From assembly GCA_020744425.1 (NCBI GenBank), contig JAGMUV010000001.1, positions 1,364,001 to 1,428,000 of the forward strand: DNA of 64,000 nt. The letters are read 5' to 3'. The notes under the pieces were generated by a model. The model ran no database searches. It worked only from the letters and a program-made list of their open reading frames with translations, and was not told the DNA's origin. A program made the position numbers and the translations under genes. The stretch comes from Dactylonectria macrodidyma (lineage: Eukaryota > Ascomycota > Sordariomycetes > Hypocreales > Nectriaceae). Positions 43,301 through 56,706 of this stretch are shown here, one piece after another; positions within the stretch are counted from its first letter, which is position 1; each line of letters begins with the position of its first letter.

Positions 43301-46300
43301 CGTTCCGGTGACGGTGTGGACGGAATCCCGCGTTTCTCAGAGCTATAGTTGTATGTGCTAGTAGCTGAGATTTATTGTTCCATATTCTCTGACCATGGCT
43401 GTTTGTGGTGCAGATATTGAGTCCTCTACTTTTTCGGATTTACTTTTACTTGCTCTCTGATGACCAAGTCAAGCAATGAGTGAACTTCTCCTCAGGAACA
43501 ATATCTACCACGCCTTTTATATGCACCCTTGTCAAACGCATTATCGCTGACGATTAATCTACCCACCAAGACGGATTTCTTCTTCTTTGTATAGATTTAT
43601 ATTTTTGATGAACCACCTCAGTAATACAGGCACACCATGCCCACACAAGCCCTCTGATTTATTCCGACTTCCCCTGCTCTTCATTTTCCGTTGATTCCCC
43701 CCTTTATTTTCCAACTAATTCCTCATTCCTGTTACACTGTCTATTCTCTGTACGCAGGTTCGACATCAGCCCTAGAATCCTAGCCATGGATCTGATCTGA
43801 ACCAAAAACCAGTCTCCCTGTTCATCTAGAACTGACAGTCGCTTTCGAATTTTCGCAGAAATACACTCCTATCCTTCCGCCCCTGGTTTAGTTGGCCTGC
43901 CAAGGGTCTCTTAGAGGTGCATCCTCAGTTAATGGTGCCATCCACTTGCGCCTTGAGTCTACCGCAAGTTAACAAGTCGCAAGCAGGGATAAAAATAGTC
44001 ATAGCGATGATTCATGAAGTGGACATGGCCTTTGGCCAAATGTCTATGGTTGTTTCAGCATCGTTACTTGTTGATTAACCTCAAGATAAATGGACTGAAA
44101 GAATGCGAATCGGCCGAAGGTATCATAATTCCCATACACTGTTTTTGATTAGAGATGTTCGGTGGTACCGCCACGCGGTCTGTATTGACTAGTTACAAAC
44201 TAGGCCAATGGAAACTTGTGAGCTGAGGCTGAACTCAACTTCTCTTCTTACATCATAACCGTTAAGGCTACGAGACTGGTTAGGCGACAACGGTCACGAT
44301 ATTAGGGCGACGACGGAGATACCACAACCCCAGCCACAGTGAATGGCCAATCGAAAGACCTGGAATGGAATCCCTCCCTATAAAGCTGCTCCCAAGAGAG
44401 GGACCAAACCCCAACCCTACAAGCAAAGCTCCCGAGGCCGAGTAGCCTAGGGTTGACGGCGGCACGAGTTCATCCGACAGTCTTCAATACGACTTCATAT
44501 TCTCGTCAGTGCAGACGGTCAGCTAGTCACCAAGGCTCCAAGTGCACCATATCGTCACAGCGCTGTCACGAAAAGCACAAAACATGGGCCAGGTAGCTCC
44601 GGGTATAGATACACCTGTCTCCGGAGGAAAACGGGTGTTTTGATCAAGGGCAAGAAATAGCTGCACACGAATAACAGAGTGGAAACTCGCCGGGGCCGGG
44701 ACCGGGGCCGTACAGGGGGACCGGACCCCCCCGGGTTCGCCTCCAGTTCTAGAAGCTTGGATATATGTCATATAAGTCGTGGCGTATTGCGAGCTGGTGA
44801 TAGGCAGGTATCTATCGTTGGCTTATGTGGCCCCTTACTACGTAGAGCACAACCGAACCGCGCGCGGCCATCATCAGACGAGGCCGTACGACAATTCTCC
44901 CCTCTACTCAAAATGTACCAGCCCTCCCCAGCCATTTGCGAGCCTTTCACTACCCTACTCAAGTCCCTAGCACGCCTCCAGTTGTTGTCGGTCACTCCAG
45001 GAGTGAAAAGGACGCTACTGACTCCCTGCAACGCCATCTTCACATGGCCAACTTGAAGCTCTGCTGGGTCGTCAATTGTGGGATGATTCCTGAGCCTCAC
45101 CGACTAACACTATCAAGCCAACGCATTGATCCTAGAAGACCCTCATAAAGGTGTGGTGTCACCCACAACGACACTTTACATGTCTGTAAAGCTTGACTTC
45201 ATCATTCGTATCTATAGATTTGTTTGGCCCCTGTATTCACCGGTACCAGCCGTGTAGCCATATAGCCATGTAGCCATGCAGCCATGTAGCCATGCATCAT
45301 GATCTCATCTCACATATGCCCTCGATTGATGGCAGACACAACCCAGCAGAGAGAAGCCGATGTGTGTTCCTCAGGCCCACCTTGAAACCCGGAATATATA
45401 CGTTGAAAGGCATGACGCTACGTGACGGCAGCAGAAATGGTCCACAGCCAGAAACAAAGGGTTCCTACATTTCTGTGCGAGGTCAGTTGCCCTCAACGGT
45501 CTTGTGACACATGATCTAGTGAACGCCGCCGCTTTCCGCACAAACCCGGGCGTCAGGTCACGAGCGAGTTAGGGTCTGCAAAACCAGATGTCAGTTTCCA
45601 AGTGTAAGCCAGCCAGTACCAGGTTGTCATAGGGTGTGTGCCAATTGAAACCTTGACAACTCGCTTGGTAGATTGTAACACAACATCGCATTCCTACACG
45701 CCCTAAGCTAAACAACCTCATTGATGTTTTACATGAGGTAATTATCCAAGACTAGAAAGAGGGTAATGGGTCAGTATGGAATGCTAGTGATTTGAGTCTC
45801 AACAAATCTCTTCGCAGGCCTCATCACTATCTAGGTGGCAGGTCAAGGTCTACTCACACATCACGTTCAGTGTTGGACTTCGCCCACCAGTCCAGGCCAT
45901 CACATCAATTTTGTCGTCCCATCTCACATGAAAAACTGGGTCGTGTATTTGAATCACTCGGTCTTCAATTCGCTAGCCTATAAAGCTCTCATCATGGGCT
46001 TTCTCAATTGAATCCATGGTGCATGCCCGCCTTGCCTTGGTTTAGCCTAGCCAGCCTGCCTGCTGTAAAATCCGCCCGGTACGCCGTATAAACACGCATA
46101 AAAAGGGGGCATCAGTCACTTGCTAGTCGTATTAGAGTAGGGAGAGCAACAAGTTCAAATCCCCCACTAAGCCCCCTACAATATTGCGGTGCCAGCACGT
46201 CTTTGGAGAGTGGTGAGTTTTTGAGTGTTTTTTTGTAGTCCTTGTTCCAGATTATGAAGTTCGCCTCGTTGGTGTGGCCTCCAAGAGGTGGTTGATATGG

Positions 46301-46318
46301 TGTGAACCGGAAAATTCT
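40315..46318. other. 6 kb gene-free region
   Basis: It starts with the hexokinase promoter. No frame here has family motifs or a coherent splice model. Short open frames overlap on both strands. From about 43350 to 46100 the DNA becomes more AT-rich, with scattered short repeats including the octamer array at 45254-45293. A small minus-strand frame at 44280-44465 is not convincing. Confidence 0.4.
45254..45293. repeat. Octamer tandem repeat (GTAGCCAT) x5
   Basis: Five units of GTAGCCAT or variants (ATAGCCAT, GCAGCCAT) lie back to back in non-coding sequence. Confidence 0.95.
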
Positions 46319-47665
46319 TCACATGATGATAGCAGGAATGTCGACGTTGGCCTTGATCGACTTGTGAGGCAGGACGCTGCCGCCGTTCACGTAGATTTCG
46401 TCGCCAATGGTGACATCGTCACCCAGAACCGTTACGTTCTCGAGACGGGCCCAGCGGCCCACAGTGCTGTTCCAGCCGACGATGGTGGACTTGACCCAAG
46501 CATGATCCTTGACCTTGGAGCTGCGCAGGAGCACGCATCGCTGCAAACGCACACCGTCGCCAATAACGACATTGGGGCCGATGGTGACGTTGGGTCCGAT
46601 TCTACAGTTCTTTCCGATTTTAGCGGTGGGGTGAATCATGACATTTCCGCCATGGACGTAGGACTCGGTGGGGGGAGTGAGCTCCTTGCTGCCCTTCTTG
46701 GTCAGCGAGGACAGGTACAGGCAGGTTCCGCTGAGGAAATCCTTGGGCTGTCCAACATCCATCCAGAAACCCTCCAGGTCAAACGAGTGGAGCTGGTTAT
46801 CGCGAACCATGGCGGGGAAGGTCTCCTTCTCGATCGAGGTAGGGCGGAGCTCAATGCGGTCGAGGATAGAGGTGTTGAAAATGTACAAGCCAGCGTTGAT
46901 ACGGTTTCCGACGAACTCGACAGGCTTCTCGACGAATCGGTCGATGCGCGTGGGGTGCCCGGGCTGGTGAACGACGACACCATACTTGGAGGGCTCCTCA
47001 ACCTTGGTGACAACAATGGTACCCTCGTTGCCGTGGCTCTTGTGGAACGCGAGGAGATCCTCGAAGGGGTATTCGCAGATGACATCCGAGTTCAGTACGA
47101 AAAAGGGCGAGTCGTCCTTGGCGAGGATCTTCTCAGCGAGCTTGAGGGGACCGGCGGTGTCGAGGGGCTCGTTCTCGATGGAGAACTCAATGTTGATGTT
47201 GTACTTCTCCTCATACTGCACGGGGTGTCAATTCGTGTCTCAGGGGGTTTGCAAGTCCTGTGGGATGTCTCACCTCCGCTAAGAACTTCTCCATGATCTC
47301 GGGTCGGTAGTTCACAGCGAGGACAATGTCGGTGACGCCAACGGCGACCAGCGCCTCTATCTGGTGCGCAATCATGGGCTTGTTGCCGAACTCGACCAGG
47401 GGCTTAGGGAGAGTAAGGGTCTAGAGAAGGGGCAGACAATGTCAGTCTACTGCTCGACGAAGGGGCCTCGCACAATGTGCGGGCGCGAGGTGCGCGCAAA
47501 GGAGCTCCAGGGGAGCTCCGAAGAACGGACTTACGAGAGGGCGAAGGCGGGTGCCGAAGCCACCGACGAGAATAAGTCCTAGAGTGCGGTTAGCATATTG
47601 ATGGTCATTTTGAGGGCCCTTTTGGTCGAGAGAGGGCGCGAAGGAGGTAAGAACGTACCCTTCAT
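46319..47665 (-). CDS. PSA1: Mannose-1-phosphate guanylyltransferase (GDP-mannose pyrophosphorylase)
   Basis: It makes GDP-mannose from mannose-1-phosphate and GTP in the cytosol, the donor for N- and O-glycosylation, GPI anchors and wall mannan. Exons are 47665-47659 (only 7 nt, ATGAAGG), 47578-47535, 47420-47274 and 47215-46319. The introns are 80, 114 and 58 nt, and the product is 364 aa, the usual length. The joined N-terminus [17 protein letters not shown] then [16 protein letters not shown] is the nucleotidyltransferase signature. [12 protein letters not shown] carries the metal Asp and FVEKP is conserved. [11 protein letters not shown] precedes the C-terminal left-handed beta-helix with hexapeptide repeats ([20 protein letters not shown]). 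It ends in DIPAIIM. Every junction restores the family sequence. Confidence 0.97.
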
Positions 47666-50600
47666 AGTTGCGGTGGTGAGGAAGTTGTTGCGTATGTGTC
47701 GAAAGCGTGAACGACAGGGGGGGTTTACAGCGAGTGTAAGAAGAGAGCGACAGCAGCGAGGAGAGAAAGGAAGAAGGCGCAACCTCGATGGGATTAGATT
47801 AGAAAGGGTATCTCAGAATCTCGTAATCTCAGAGAGAGGGCCAAGTGGTCAAAGAAGAGTGATGGTGGCGGACGTCGCAAAGAGGAGGAGGAGAGAAAGG
47901 AGGAAAGGATTCAAGATTCAGGAGGGATGGAGAAGGGTCTTGACCAAAGGCCAACGTGGGAGGATGCGGTGCGGGCGGGGAGTTCGTGAATGAATCCGCC
48001 AGCTGGCGCAGCTGTAGCCTGTAATAGGCGGTCCACTGAGCACTCTCCCCCCAAAGTTCCCCCAAGTGCCAACCCAACACACCAAAAAAAGAGCTGTGGT
48101 CACAAGCTTGGCCCCCCGTAGCCTCAGAGCTTCAGCGGCTCATCATCGCCTAGGGGGGGGCCTCGGGGGAGAAAGCGGTGGCCGCCAAAGCCACTGGGCC
48201 ACACGGGCCACCGATCCCGACACGAGGCCCCGTGAAGACGATGGAAAGGGGGCAACAACGGGCCAATCACAGCGCGCATGAGGGGCGAATGTGGCTCGAC
48301 ACCTGGGCCGCAAAATTTCCCCTGGCGAAATTGGAGCGTGATGCTACCACTCTAATTCTACCGTGCTGCGTACGGGCCCCAATAGGGCAGCAGGGAATCT
48401 CAGGTGAAGAGACTGAAAACGACCAAACAGACGAGTCGCATGCTGCCACGATGGATGAAGCATTCGTAAGGTAGTCAGTGCCTCCGTTCTAGATGGTCTA
48501 AACAAATTTGTTGTTAATTTGGGTAATATTGTACGAAGTACGATCACTCTGTACAAAACTAACAGTTAGCCTACGGGCACCTCTGTGGACGGCCCGTCTC
48601 GATCACAGTGGAGAGCATCATCACTAGCATGCCAGGAGGCATTGAACACCCGCCTCTTTCGGCCATGCGTGGCCCGCTACACCCTGCTGGTTGGCGTCGA
48701 CAGCTAATGAGGGTAATAATCTTAGTTAATTCCTCCCAAGTTTCATCCACATCCAATGTCAGTGTCAAATAAGGAGAACAAGCGATGTCGATGACTAGTG
48801 GCCTGCCTCGGAAACATTTTACCATCCGCCCATGTCTGTACTTTGGCATAGCTGGACCCAGCGTTTTTGCCTTTTCTCCTCCCCTTTTCTCACATTTTCA
48901 GCTACGTCAGTCACAAGGTCTCACAGTTTCGGTTTAAAAAAAAAATAGTGGTGCCATCTTTTGTGGCAATGCTTTACCCAGGCCCCTATCATTCCCCGTG
49001 TAATTCCCTGATCAACCACCCCCCAAAGGACGGGCCAACATCGAATCTGCATGTCAGCTGCCATGGCCTGCGTCTCCATCTCTGTGAAACAGAACACGAT
49101 GCCTCTGCATGGACGGTTGTGGCTATGGCATGGCCACGTACGAAGTATGGGACACATATACGGAAATGCGTCTCCCATATATTATGGTTGGTGGTTCTTC
49201 ACCGTAATTGCTCCTAAGTGCACTAACCAGTGTGAATTTCCGTCATCGGCAAAGGCCTCTCTACGTTCTGTGCTGTTGATATCATGGAATGGGGTCAACG
49301 CCTCGCAAAGCTCGCAAAGCTCACAATCAGCTACGTGGTAAACTAAGACCTCAATTGCCCAATGCCCTGCTTGAGCCCAAGCCACATACACCACCAGGAT
49401 GACGTTCATCCATCTGTCTTCGCATTCTCCAACAATTAGTTTCCCCATTAGTAACCAGCCCAGCTCGCTTCTGCGCGTACGCATCATCTCGCATCATCCC
49501 GCGTTGGCAACATTTCAACCACGGGGGCACGAGGGCACGGGACACATCATCACGAAGCTCCTTCGCTCAGTCTAGCCCGATGCCAGTCTTACTCCTGGAT
49601 TGCTTTCAGCCTTTATTACTCATCCTCGTGATTCAGAGCCGACGCCCCCCACTCATTATTATGCACCTCCGTCTGTGATACGAGGCGGCTCAGCAGAGAG
49701 TGGCAATGTCGAGTAATTTCGATGTGGATTTCTTGCCTTACCCATCTTCGCATCTACTCTCTCATGATGCGCGAGTTCAATCGTCCTCAAATGTGGGGCC
49801 TCCGTCATCATGATTAGATTGATAACCGCAATCTGTAATCCCCAGACTCGATGACCCTCAAGAGTAAAAGTGAGTGCATAACTTCATGACAACTCAAAAT
49901 CTCACGAGTCACCTGACGTGCAAGCCGCCAACTTTCTACCCCCAAGGGTCCTGGTCTTGGAGCTGAGCTAGGATAGCCCTGGCATTCAAAAGGTGGCAAC
50001 CTCTTTCAGAAGTTCCAGAGCCCTTGAATTAGACCTCTCTGGGGAAACTCACCTTCAACCTCCTCGCCTCACCTTCAACCTCACCTCCATTCACCTACAT
50101 TCCTCGGTCAGTTCCATCACAGGAATTCGTATCTCACACAGCCTCCGCCACTATCCCTGTCACCCCAGGAATGACATCAGGGTCACTCCATCCTCCCACA
50201 AGTCTCTCCCCCGAAGCTCTCGCTACCCAATTATCTCCCTAGCAAGGCCGTAAGACAAAAAGTAAATTCGCCCCCCCGTTGAATTGTGCGCCTCTCAACG
50301 TTTCCCCACGTTTCGGAACCACCACGCGTTCAGCCTAGCCCACAATAGCTCTCGGCAGTTGATCAGCTGTTTGACTTGTGTAGACGCTGCCAGCGCCATC
50401 CAGAGAGAGGGACATCTCATAGGTCGGCTGGGTGGCAGGGAAGGAAGTCCAATCGAGTTGTATTGGCTCGGCTTACACCCGTGCTGTCTGATCCAATATT
50501 CCTAGGCGTATGTCTCGACCACTAGTCATGGTGAGGCTGGACGCATCGCAAAAAATCCCAGGCCCATCAGGATTCAGGTGTGATAGATCCACGATCTCAA

Positions 50601-51846
50601 GCCAGGCACAGATCGCACCTTGTGACTGTGCTAGGAAGCTCACACGCCGAAATGTCGCATGCAAGAACACAAGCCAATCATGTGTACCAGCGGAAAAGAG
50701 AAGTTCGTTATCATTATCATCATAAGTGTCTTGTCTCATCATCCGACGCGTCATTCGTCCTCATCATGGTTTCATCCTTCTCGTGTCATCGCATCCCTCT
50801 CATCTCGAATCTCAACCAATAAAAAACATCGCTTTGCCACCCTTCATGCTCAACTTTTTTCCCTAGCTCGCCAATCAAATTCTTGCAGTGCTTTTCTTCA
50901 TTTTTCCCAAGAGCAGAGAGCTTGACGTTGGGGTGTTTGCGCCCTTGAAGTTTTAGAATGCAAAAGAAATAGAATGCTTCGCTTTTTTTCGTGTGCTTGT
51001 TCTTTTTTGTGGTGTCCAGTTAGGACAAATTGCAATTCCTTGATGCGAGGAAACAATCGCATTCAGCCTCATGGTAGATGGCTCTCGTAAATGCGGGAAC
51101 CGGGTCCATCATCCAAATCTCCCAGGCCAGGTTTCCATTAATCCTGCGTGGGCAATCGCGGGCTTCGAGTTCTCGCAAGGGTTGGTATCCTTGAGGATGA
51201 ATGCTCTGGCTGCTTCATGCGGTCTTCTGGTAGATTGCCGAAGGGAACAGAGTCTGATCACCTAGTTGCTCTTACTAAATCTCAACCGCCCAAAGCAGAG
51301 AAAGCCGGGCAGCTGACCTCAAGGAACAATGAAGACGGTTTGCAAACTTGAGTAAGGAAAGGTAGATGTGCCAAATATCCACACTGAGGGAGGTTCCGTC
51401 CAATTTTGTGTGAGGGGTGAGGCGTGGAGTGAATTTCCATGAAACTTTGCAAAATGCCGGCCGTTGGAGTAAAGATTTTGCATCTAAGAAGTCGTATCGT
51501 GTCGTCATGAGTCATTGAAAATGTTGAAAAACAAAAACAAAAAAAAAGGTGCACCTCCGTTCTTTTCATCAAAATCAAGAAGAGAGAAGAGAGAAAAGAA
51601 AGAAATAGGGAGAGAGAGGGGGAAATGGTCCTTCGCCTTTTCTCATGAGCGGGTTGCCGAGGGCGGGGATGTGGGTATAACCCTCGGGATCGCTGTGAAG
51701 CCTTTCAACCGCTTGTATGTCTTGCGCCCAGGTTGCCCCTTTGTCTCCGGGAGTGGGATCCGCGTACGAGAGGTTCCGTTTCCCGGATATCTCCAAGTCC
51801 ATGTGGATTCACCTTCACACTGATTTGACTGTCTGTTCATGAGCCC
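47666..51846. other. 4.2 kb gene-free region
   Basis: It includes the PSA1 promoter. No frame has recognisable domains, and open frames are short and overlap on both strands. A-rich runs lie at 48935-48950 and 51530-51550. No repeat element or RNA gene could be supported. Confidence 0.4.
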
Positions 51847-52681
51847 TTAGTCGAAAGAGGCGGTCGAGCTGCTGCTTGAGTGGTTCCCCGATCGTCGGCT
51901 GTGACGGTCACTGTCCCTGGAGGAAGTGTGGCGGCTCTTTCGGCGGCGGCCAGTCTCGGCGGCCGGGAGGCCTTGGACGATTCCGTTGCGAGCAAGCATG
52001 CCACCATTGACTGAGAAGTTACGGCACACCATGAAGGCGCGCATAGCCGCGTTTTCCTGAGCCAGGACGTCCGATTCGTAGGCGAGATCTGTCTGATACT
52101 CACGACCGTTCACAAGAACAAGACAAGTGAATCCACTGTGGTCGCGGTAACACTCGTACATGGGATCCGTCCATCCTCGACGCCGACAGAGACCTATTTG
52201 AGCCATTGGTTAGCCCACAGCTGCATATAGTTTAGCAGTTCAAACATAAACACAAGGTTCAGCGCAACAATGGCATCCACCAAGCTCTTGCTTAGAGAAA
52301 CCAATATCTGAGTGACTAGCCGTGTTGAGATGGATGAGTCTCGATGGCCACATCAGGCTGCTCCTCGCCAAGCCATTGAGGATAATGGAGAAAAGGAGAA
52401 GAAAAAAAAACCCCAATGTTGGATCTGAACCTTGAACTAAGGTTCTTGTGATCAATTCCATATACCACTCCATGGCTGACTTTCCCACACCATGGCATTG
52501 CAAGGGCCATGACACTCTGGGGACGAGCGCCGTCGCCCCTCACCGACCGTGTGGTGCTCCCCACCCACTTATACGAATTTGAAGAATTGCCAAAAAGAAG
52601 ACGCAATTGGGTGGCAAAAAGGTGCACAGTGCTTGGTTTGATCACTTACTCTCAAGGTATTGCATGTAGAAACCGCCCATT
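51847..52681 (-). CDS. Small double-stranded-RNA-binding-like protein
   Basis: Exons are 52681-52651 and 52193-51847. The intron is 457 nt, long for this locus, with a GTAAGT donor, a CTAAC branch and an AATAG acceptor. The product is 125 aa. The exons join to give MGGFYMQYLESLCRRRGW. Residues about 6-70 read as one dsRBD-like fold: an N-terminal helix (MQYLESLCRRR), strands around MYECYRDHSG, FTCLVLVNG and REYQTDLAYES, and a C-terminal helix (DVLAQENAAMRAFMVC). The last helix has Gln-Glu-Asn-Ala-Ala in place of the basic KKxAK that binds RNA, so binding may be weak or the domain may serve dimerisation. The tail is Arg/Ser/His-rich (about 90-125). Small proteins like this are known in fungi but their role is not established. 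The start was chosen because the first exon completes the domain. Confidence 0.75.
52402..52475 (-). other. tRNA-like Pol III element inside an intron, probably degenerate
   Basis: On the minus strand there is a box A-like GAGTGGTATATGG (52470-52458), a near-consensus box B GGTTCAGATCC (52431-52421), and 9 T residues ten bases later. The first half resembles the element at 24362-24440 (GAGTGG-ATA-GGAAT-ATC-CA). The T-stem and acceptor do not pair, so a functional tRNA is unlikely. It lies in the sense orientation within the intron of the dsRBD-like gene. Confidence 0.35.
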
Positions 52682-55600
52682 GTGTGTGGTTGTGGCGTTG
52701 ATGCTCGAAAATAGACGTATTTGTTGCGGTTGGCAGGAAATAAAAGGAAAAAGAAAGTGGAACGAACTCGACAACTCCTCAGAGGCGAGCCAGCAACGAC
52801 GCTGAAAGGACGAGGGGAGGGAAATTCGCAGATAAAAATAAAACAAGGACCCAAATCAAAATCTAACAAAAAACAAACAAGCCCCCCGGTGAGCAAGGGG
52901 GAGAAGCCAGCGACAGGGGCGGGATGATCCAGGGTCCGATGGTAGGCGGGCCGGCAATTGAGTGAGACGTCTGTTGACGGGTAGGAGGTAGCGGTGGTGT
53001 GGCGTAGAACTCTTGAGCCTCTGTCTGGGTTTGAGCTGAAGCTGGGCCCACGAGTCAAGTATTGGAAAGCAAGGAAGAGGAAAGCAAAAGTGTCGTTGAA
53101 AGGCGTGTCTTAGCTGGGGAAGAATGGAAGTTTGTGCGGAGGTTTGGGAATGGTGGTTAAAGTAGGGTAGACTACGTATTCCGGGTCTTGGTGCAATGTG
53201 CAATCCGGGACGGACAAGATGAGCCATGCCATGGACAGACAGCGAGACATGTGTGTCTTTATTGCAGACAGACTTGTTAGCGCGGGACCGGGGGTGTCTG
53301 GAGACAAAGGACGACGCGCGAATGGAGGCAGATGCAAGCAACGATGCGGCTCTCGAAAGAGTGTGACCCATCTTGATGTGTTGGCCTACCTGGTTGCCAG
53401 TTGATCAAAACCGCTGGCGACTAGGCCACTCCACCGCGACACATGGGGGATGCAGCAACCAGGCGATCTCTGATAAGTCTCAAAGTTAACGCCCTGGGCC
53501 ACCTGGACCACCGGCGTACCACGGAGGCACCTACTACGTGGTAGTGTGTTTTTTGACCCTCTTGGTTTGTTTTTTGACTCTCTGCGGCCACTTCCCCTCC
53601 CATTCTCCATTCCTCTGTTGCTCGCATCCCCGCTGGGCTCCGATGCCGACGCCGCCGACGCCGCCTCGGTGGTCGAGGGCGGGTTGTGTCCGGGTCTCGG
53701 GCGATGGGCTCATACCCGTCAGAAGGGGGTCGGGGTCGAGGCATAGGGCATGGCTAATGGGACCTGAGCTTGTCCAAAGGCTCGTCCAAGGGCCTGACAA
53801 GGGCACAGCATCCGAGGCCCATGCAGACCAAGGCCGCATGGTAATTTCCTCGCCCTCTAGTGAAGTGGCAAAGAGGAGACCAGACTGGCCACAGGGGCGG
53901 GTAACTCGTCTGTCGTTGAAGCGGAGGGCACAATGGGACTGAGGGGCGAGGGCCAACCATGGTGGTGGTGACCCCGACGGCGAGGGGGCGAAGAGAGAGC
54001 GAAACAATACCTCGCACACACTCTCACACTCTGCGCGACAGCCAAGAGAACAGGACAGGATGTGCCTGGTTTGCTGCCACCATCTGGACCTCCGAGATCT
54101 CTGCTCTGGCGGCCACTAATGCGCCGCTACTCGACCACCCAAGTACCGTCTAGTATAACGACAGCAAAGGGACCGCCACGGCACCGAAAGCACAACGAGG
54201 AACAAGCCCACCCCTCCCCTTCGAGCGCCGAGCCCCGGGGCCGGAAATGCAGCCAAAGCTGTCCAAGCAAGGTACCTGTCATGCCGCTGCGAGCTGCTAC
54301 TGCTGCTACTGTTACCGCTACCAGAGCCGACTTGAGCAAAAATTATCAAGGCTCATCTGTAGCACGCACATCAGCGGCCCTGTTGGCCGGCCCTAGTTGG
54401 GAACCGGAGCGTTGCACTGGGGGCCGACAACGACGACTCAGTGAAAGCGGGCCACGTTCCCCTCGCCATGTGGCGGTTGGGAACGTGGGCGATTCGCACA
54501 GCGTCCAAAGCGCGCGGGTCCTTGAGGCATATTAGAGGCCCGAGAGAGAGTCGAACGACTCTATTAGCTTGTCGCGCGGTCTTTGCACACGACGGGACAA
54601 GGAGGCTCGCCGGTAGGCGCTCGGAAGCCCTGGACGTGATCGGGATCTGCTGGGCGATATGCATTGTGAAGCGCCAGGTGGGCGGCAAACAAGGTTGGCT
54701 GTGAAGAGAGAGGGGCATTGAGCGACGGAGAGCGAGAAACCCCCAACACAGCACCAGAGCTGTAGTATCACTTACCTAGTAGTTACCTACTGTAGTTACC
54801 TAGTTACTTAGCAGTAGCCAGTCCATTTTGGCACTTCCCACTCCCAGGGAAATGGTCGGTGAAGCAGCGCGACGACGTGCATGAACAGGACAATCCGTGG
54901 CTGGCCGCAGTGGATCACCACCATGCTGCCATGGACATCCCTGGCCTGGGTCATGCATCGGCCTGCGAGTGGTCGTGGGTGTGTAGGTGTGTCCGCTGTT
55001 AGGGCTCCCCCCTGCACCTCAGTCAAAGGACAAGAATGAGATGAGGTGAAAGGAACGGTGAATACAGCATGATTGATTGGACGGCGACGAGATGAGGTGC
55101 GCATATGGGGGGTGTCTATTCTCGTCTCGATGATGTGGGCGCCCGTCAGAGCGGATGTAGGTGGCTGAAGTGTGTGAGGACGTTGAGTGAGGACCGAAGA
55201 CTTGAGGAGGGACAAGACGCAGATGGACGGATTGGTTTGCAAGCTCAAACAACCGACCGGCCTGGCCTGTCAGAGCGCTGAGCCGTTGCAGAGGGGCCTG
55301 TAACTGCCCTGTAGCCCGCGTTGTCCTTAGGTCGTAGGTACAACCCACTATACCTGCTGTACCTACCTACCTAGACCGGGTTATGGCCTGCTGTGGCCTG
55401 TGCGGTCCGCGGGGGGAAGGAGCAGACGAGCAGAACAGGGTATGACGTGAGGGGGAGGGAGGGGGAGGGGAAGGGTCCCGAAAAGAGGCGCGAGGCAACT
55501 AGGCAAAAAGGCATGCCCCAAGGAGCCATCAACCCGTATGCAATGATGAGTTGGCATTGCTTCTTGTTGATATTTGGAAATCAACAACAGGAGATGTCCC

Positions 55601-56706
55601 CGATGTAGCGAGACGTACTTGTTCCCAGCCCACCGCGCGGGGTACCTTGTGCTCTGACCTGGTACTCCATACTGCATACCTTACTCCATGCTGTGTCTCC
55701 GTCCTTGACTCGATACCATCTCGCCATCTCGCCATCTATCTCACAGCTCCCCGGTGCCAGCAACCAGGCGGAGAACCGCAACCAGGAAGCCGACAGCTAC
55801 CCCGGTCTTGATATATTCTCCCAATTCGAGGGGCAACATAGGAGTCGTTGATGAACCAGGCACTCTGAAGTCTGGACTGAGACATGGTCCCAGTATACCC
55901 CCACCCCAGCTAAGTGATTCGTCTAGTCGCTTGGACTCCGGCGTCTGGTCTTCGCCGTCCTGGGCTGGTGCTGATGCGCTGCATCAAAGGCCAACGCCAG
56001 CATATTGGTACCACACTAGAATCACTACCACTCGTGGACCAGGGTGGCGGAGCTCTTAGCTCCGAATAGGCATAACGACCAACCCGAGTTGTGGGCGTGT
56101 GGGTGCGTCGACGTGTGGAGAGAACCACAGCCAAGTCATCCATGACGAACAGCGATTCGACAATTGGAACTCTTCCAGAATGTCACTTGGAGGAGGGGCC
56201 GCTAAAATTCTAACTGACGTGACGGTCACAGAAATCCCATGACACAATGCCCACCCTTTCCTCGCCTGGTCCACCAAATCGGACCATGATGGGAGAGCAC
56301 GGCAAGCAAGCAAGCCAACAAGCAAACCACCAAAGCCCACAGTCCTGATAAGGTTTGATGAGAAGCAGTTCCGGCTCTTACACCCTTGCCTTCCCACGCC
56401 TCCGCTAGGGCGTATCGCCCATCAGAAAGAACCAGTCCAGCGCGCGCCAACGAAGCCTGCTTTGATAGCTTGTGAGAGCGGCCTCCGCGGTTCCGAGCCG
56501 AGGAGAAGCACTTGGGTCCAACAACAACAAAAGACCCGCCAAACAACAAGGTATCTTGCCGCTCAAGAAATGCCAACATTCCGCAGACTTAGCTTAGAGG
56601 CAGTCAAACGGTTTGGCTAGCACAAAAGATCATGGCGTCAGAAAGGGAGGGGCTGGTTCCTGCGGCCGCATCTTCGTGGCGCGTTGATTGCACAGTTCAC
56701 GAGCTG

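Noticed and set aside
44280..44465. Small hydrophobic minus-strand frame of 61 codons
   Set aside because: No homologous family recognised, no neighbouring exon found, and surrounding DNA is non-coding in character.
46104..46177. Possible 74-nt tRNA with perfect 7-bp ends (AGGGGGC / GCCCCCT) and AGTTCAAATCC
   Set aside because: The box B-like sequence is five bases too far from the 3' arm, and neither a T-stem nor a D or anticodon arm forms; only the end stem is convincing.
53538..53942. 134-codon plus-strand frame
   Set aside because: Overlapped by several equally long frames on both strands; composition follows GC-rich DNA rather than a protein.
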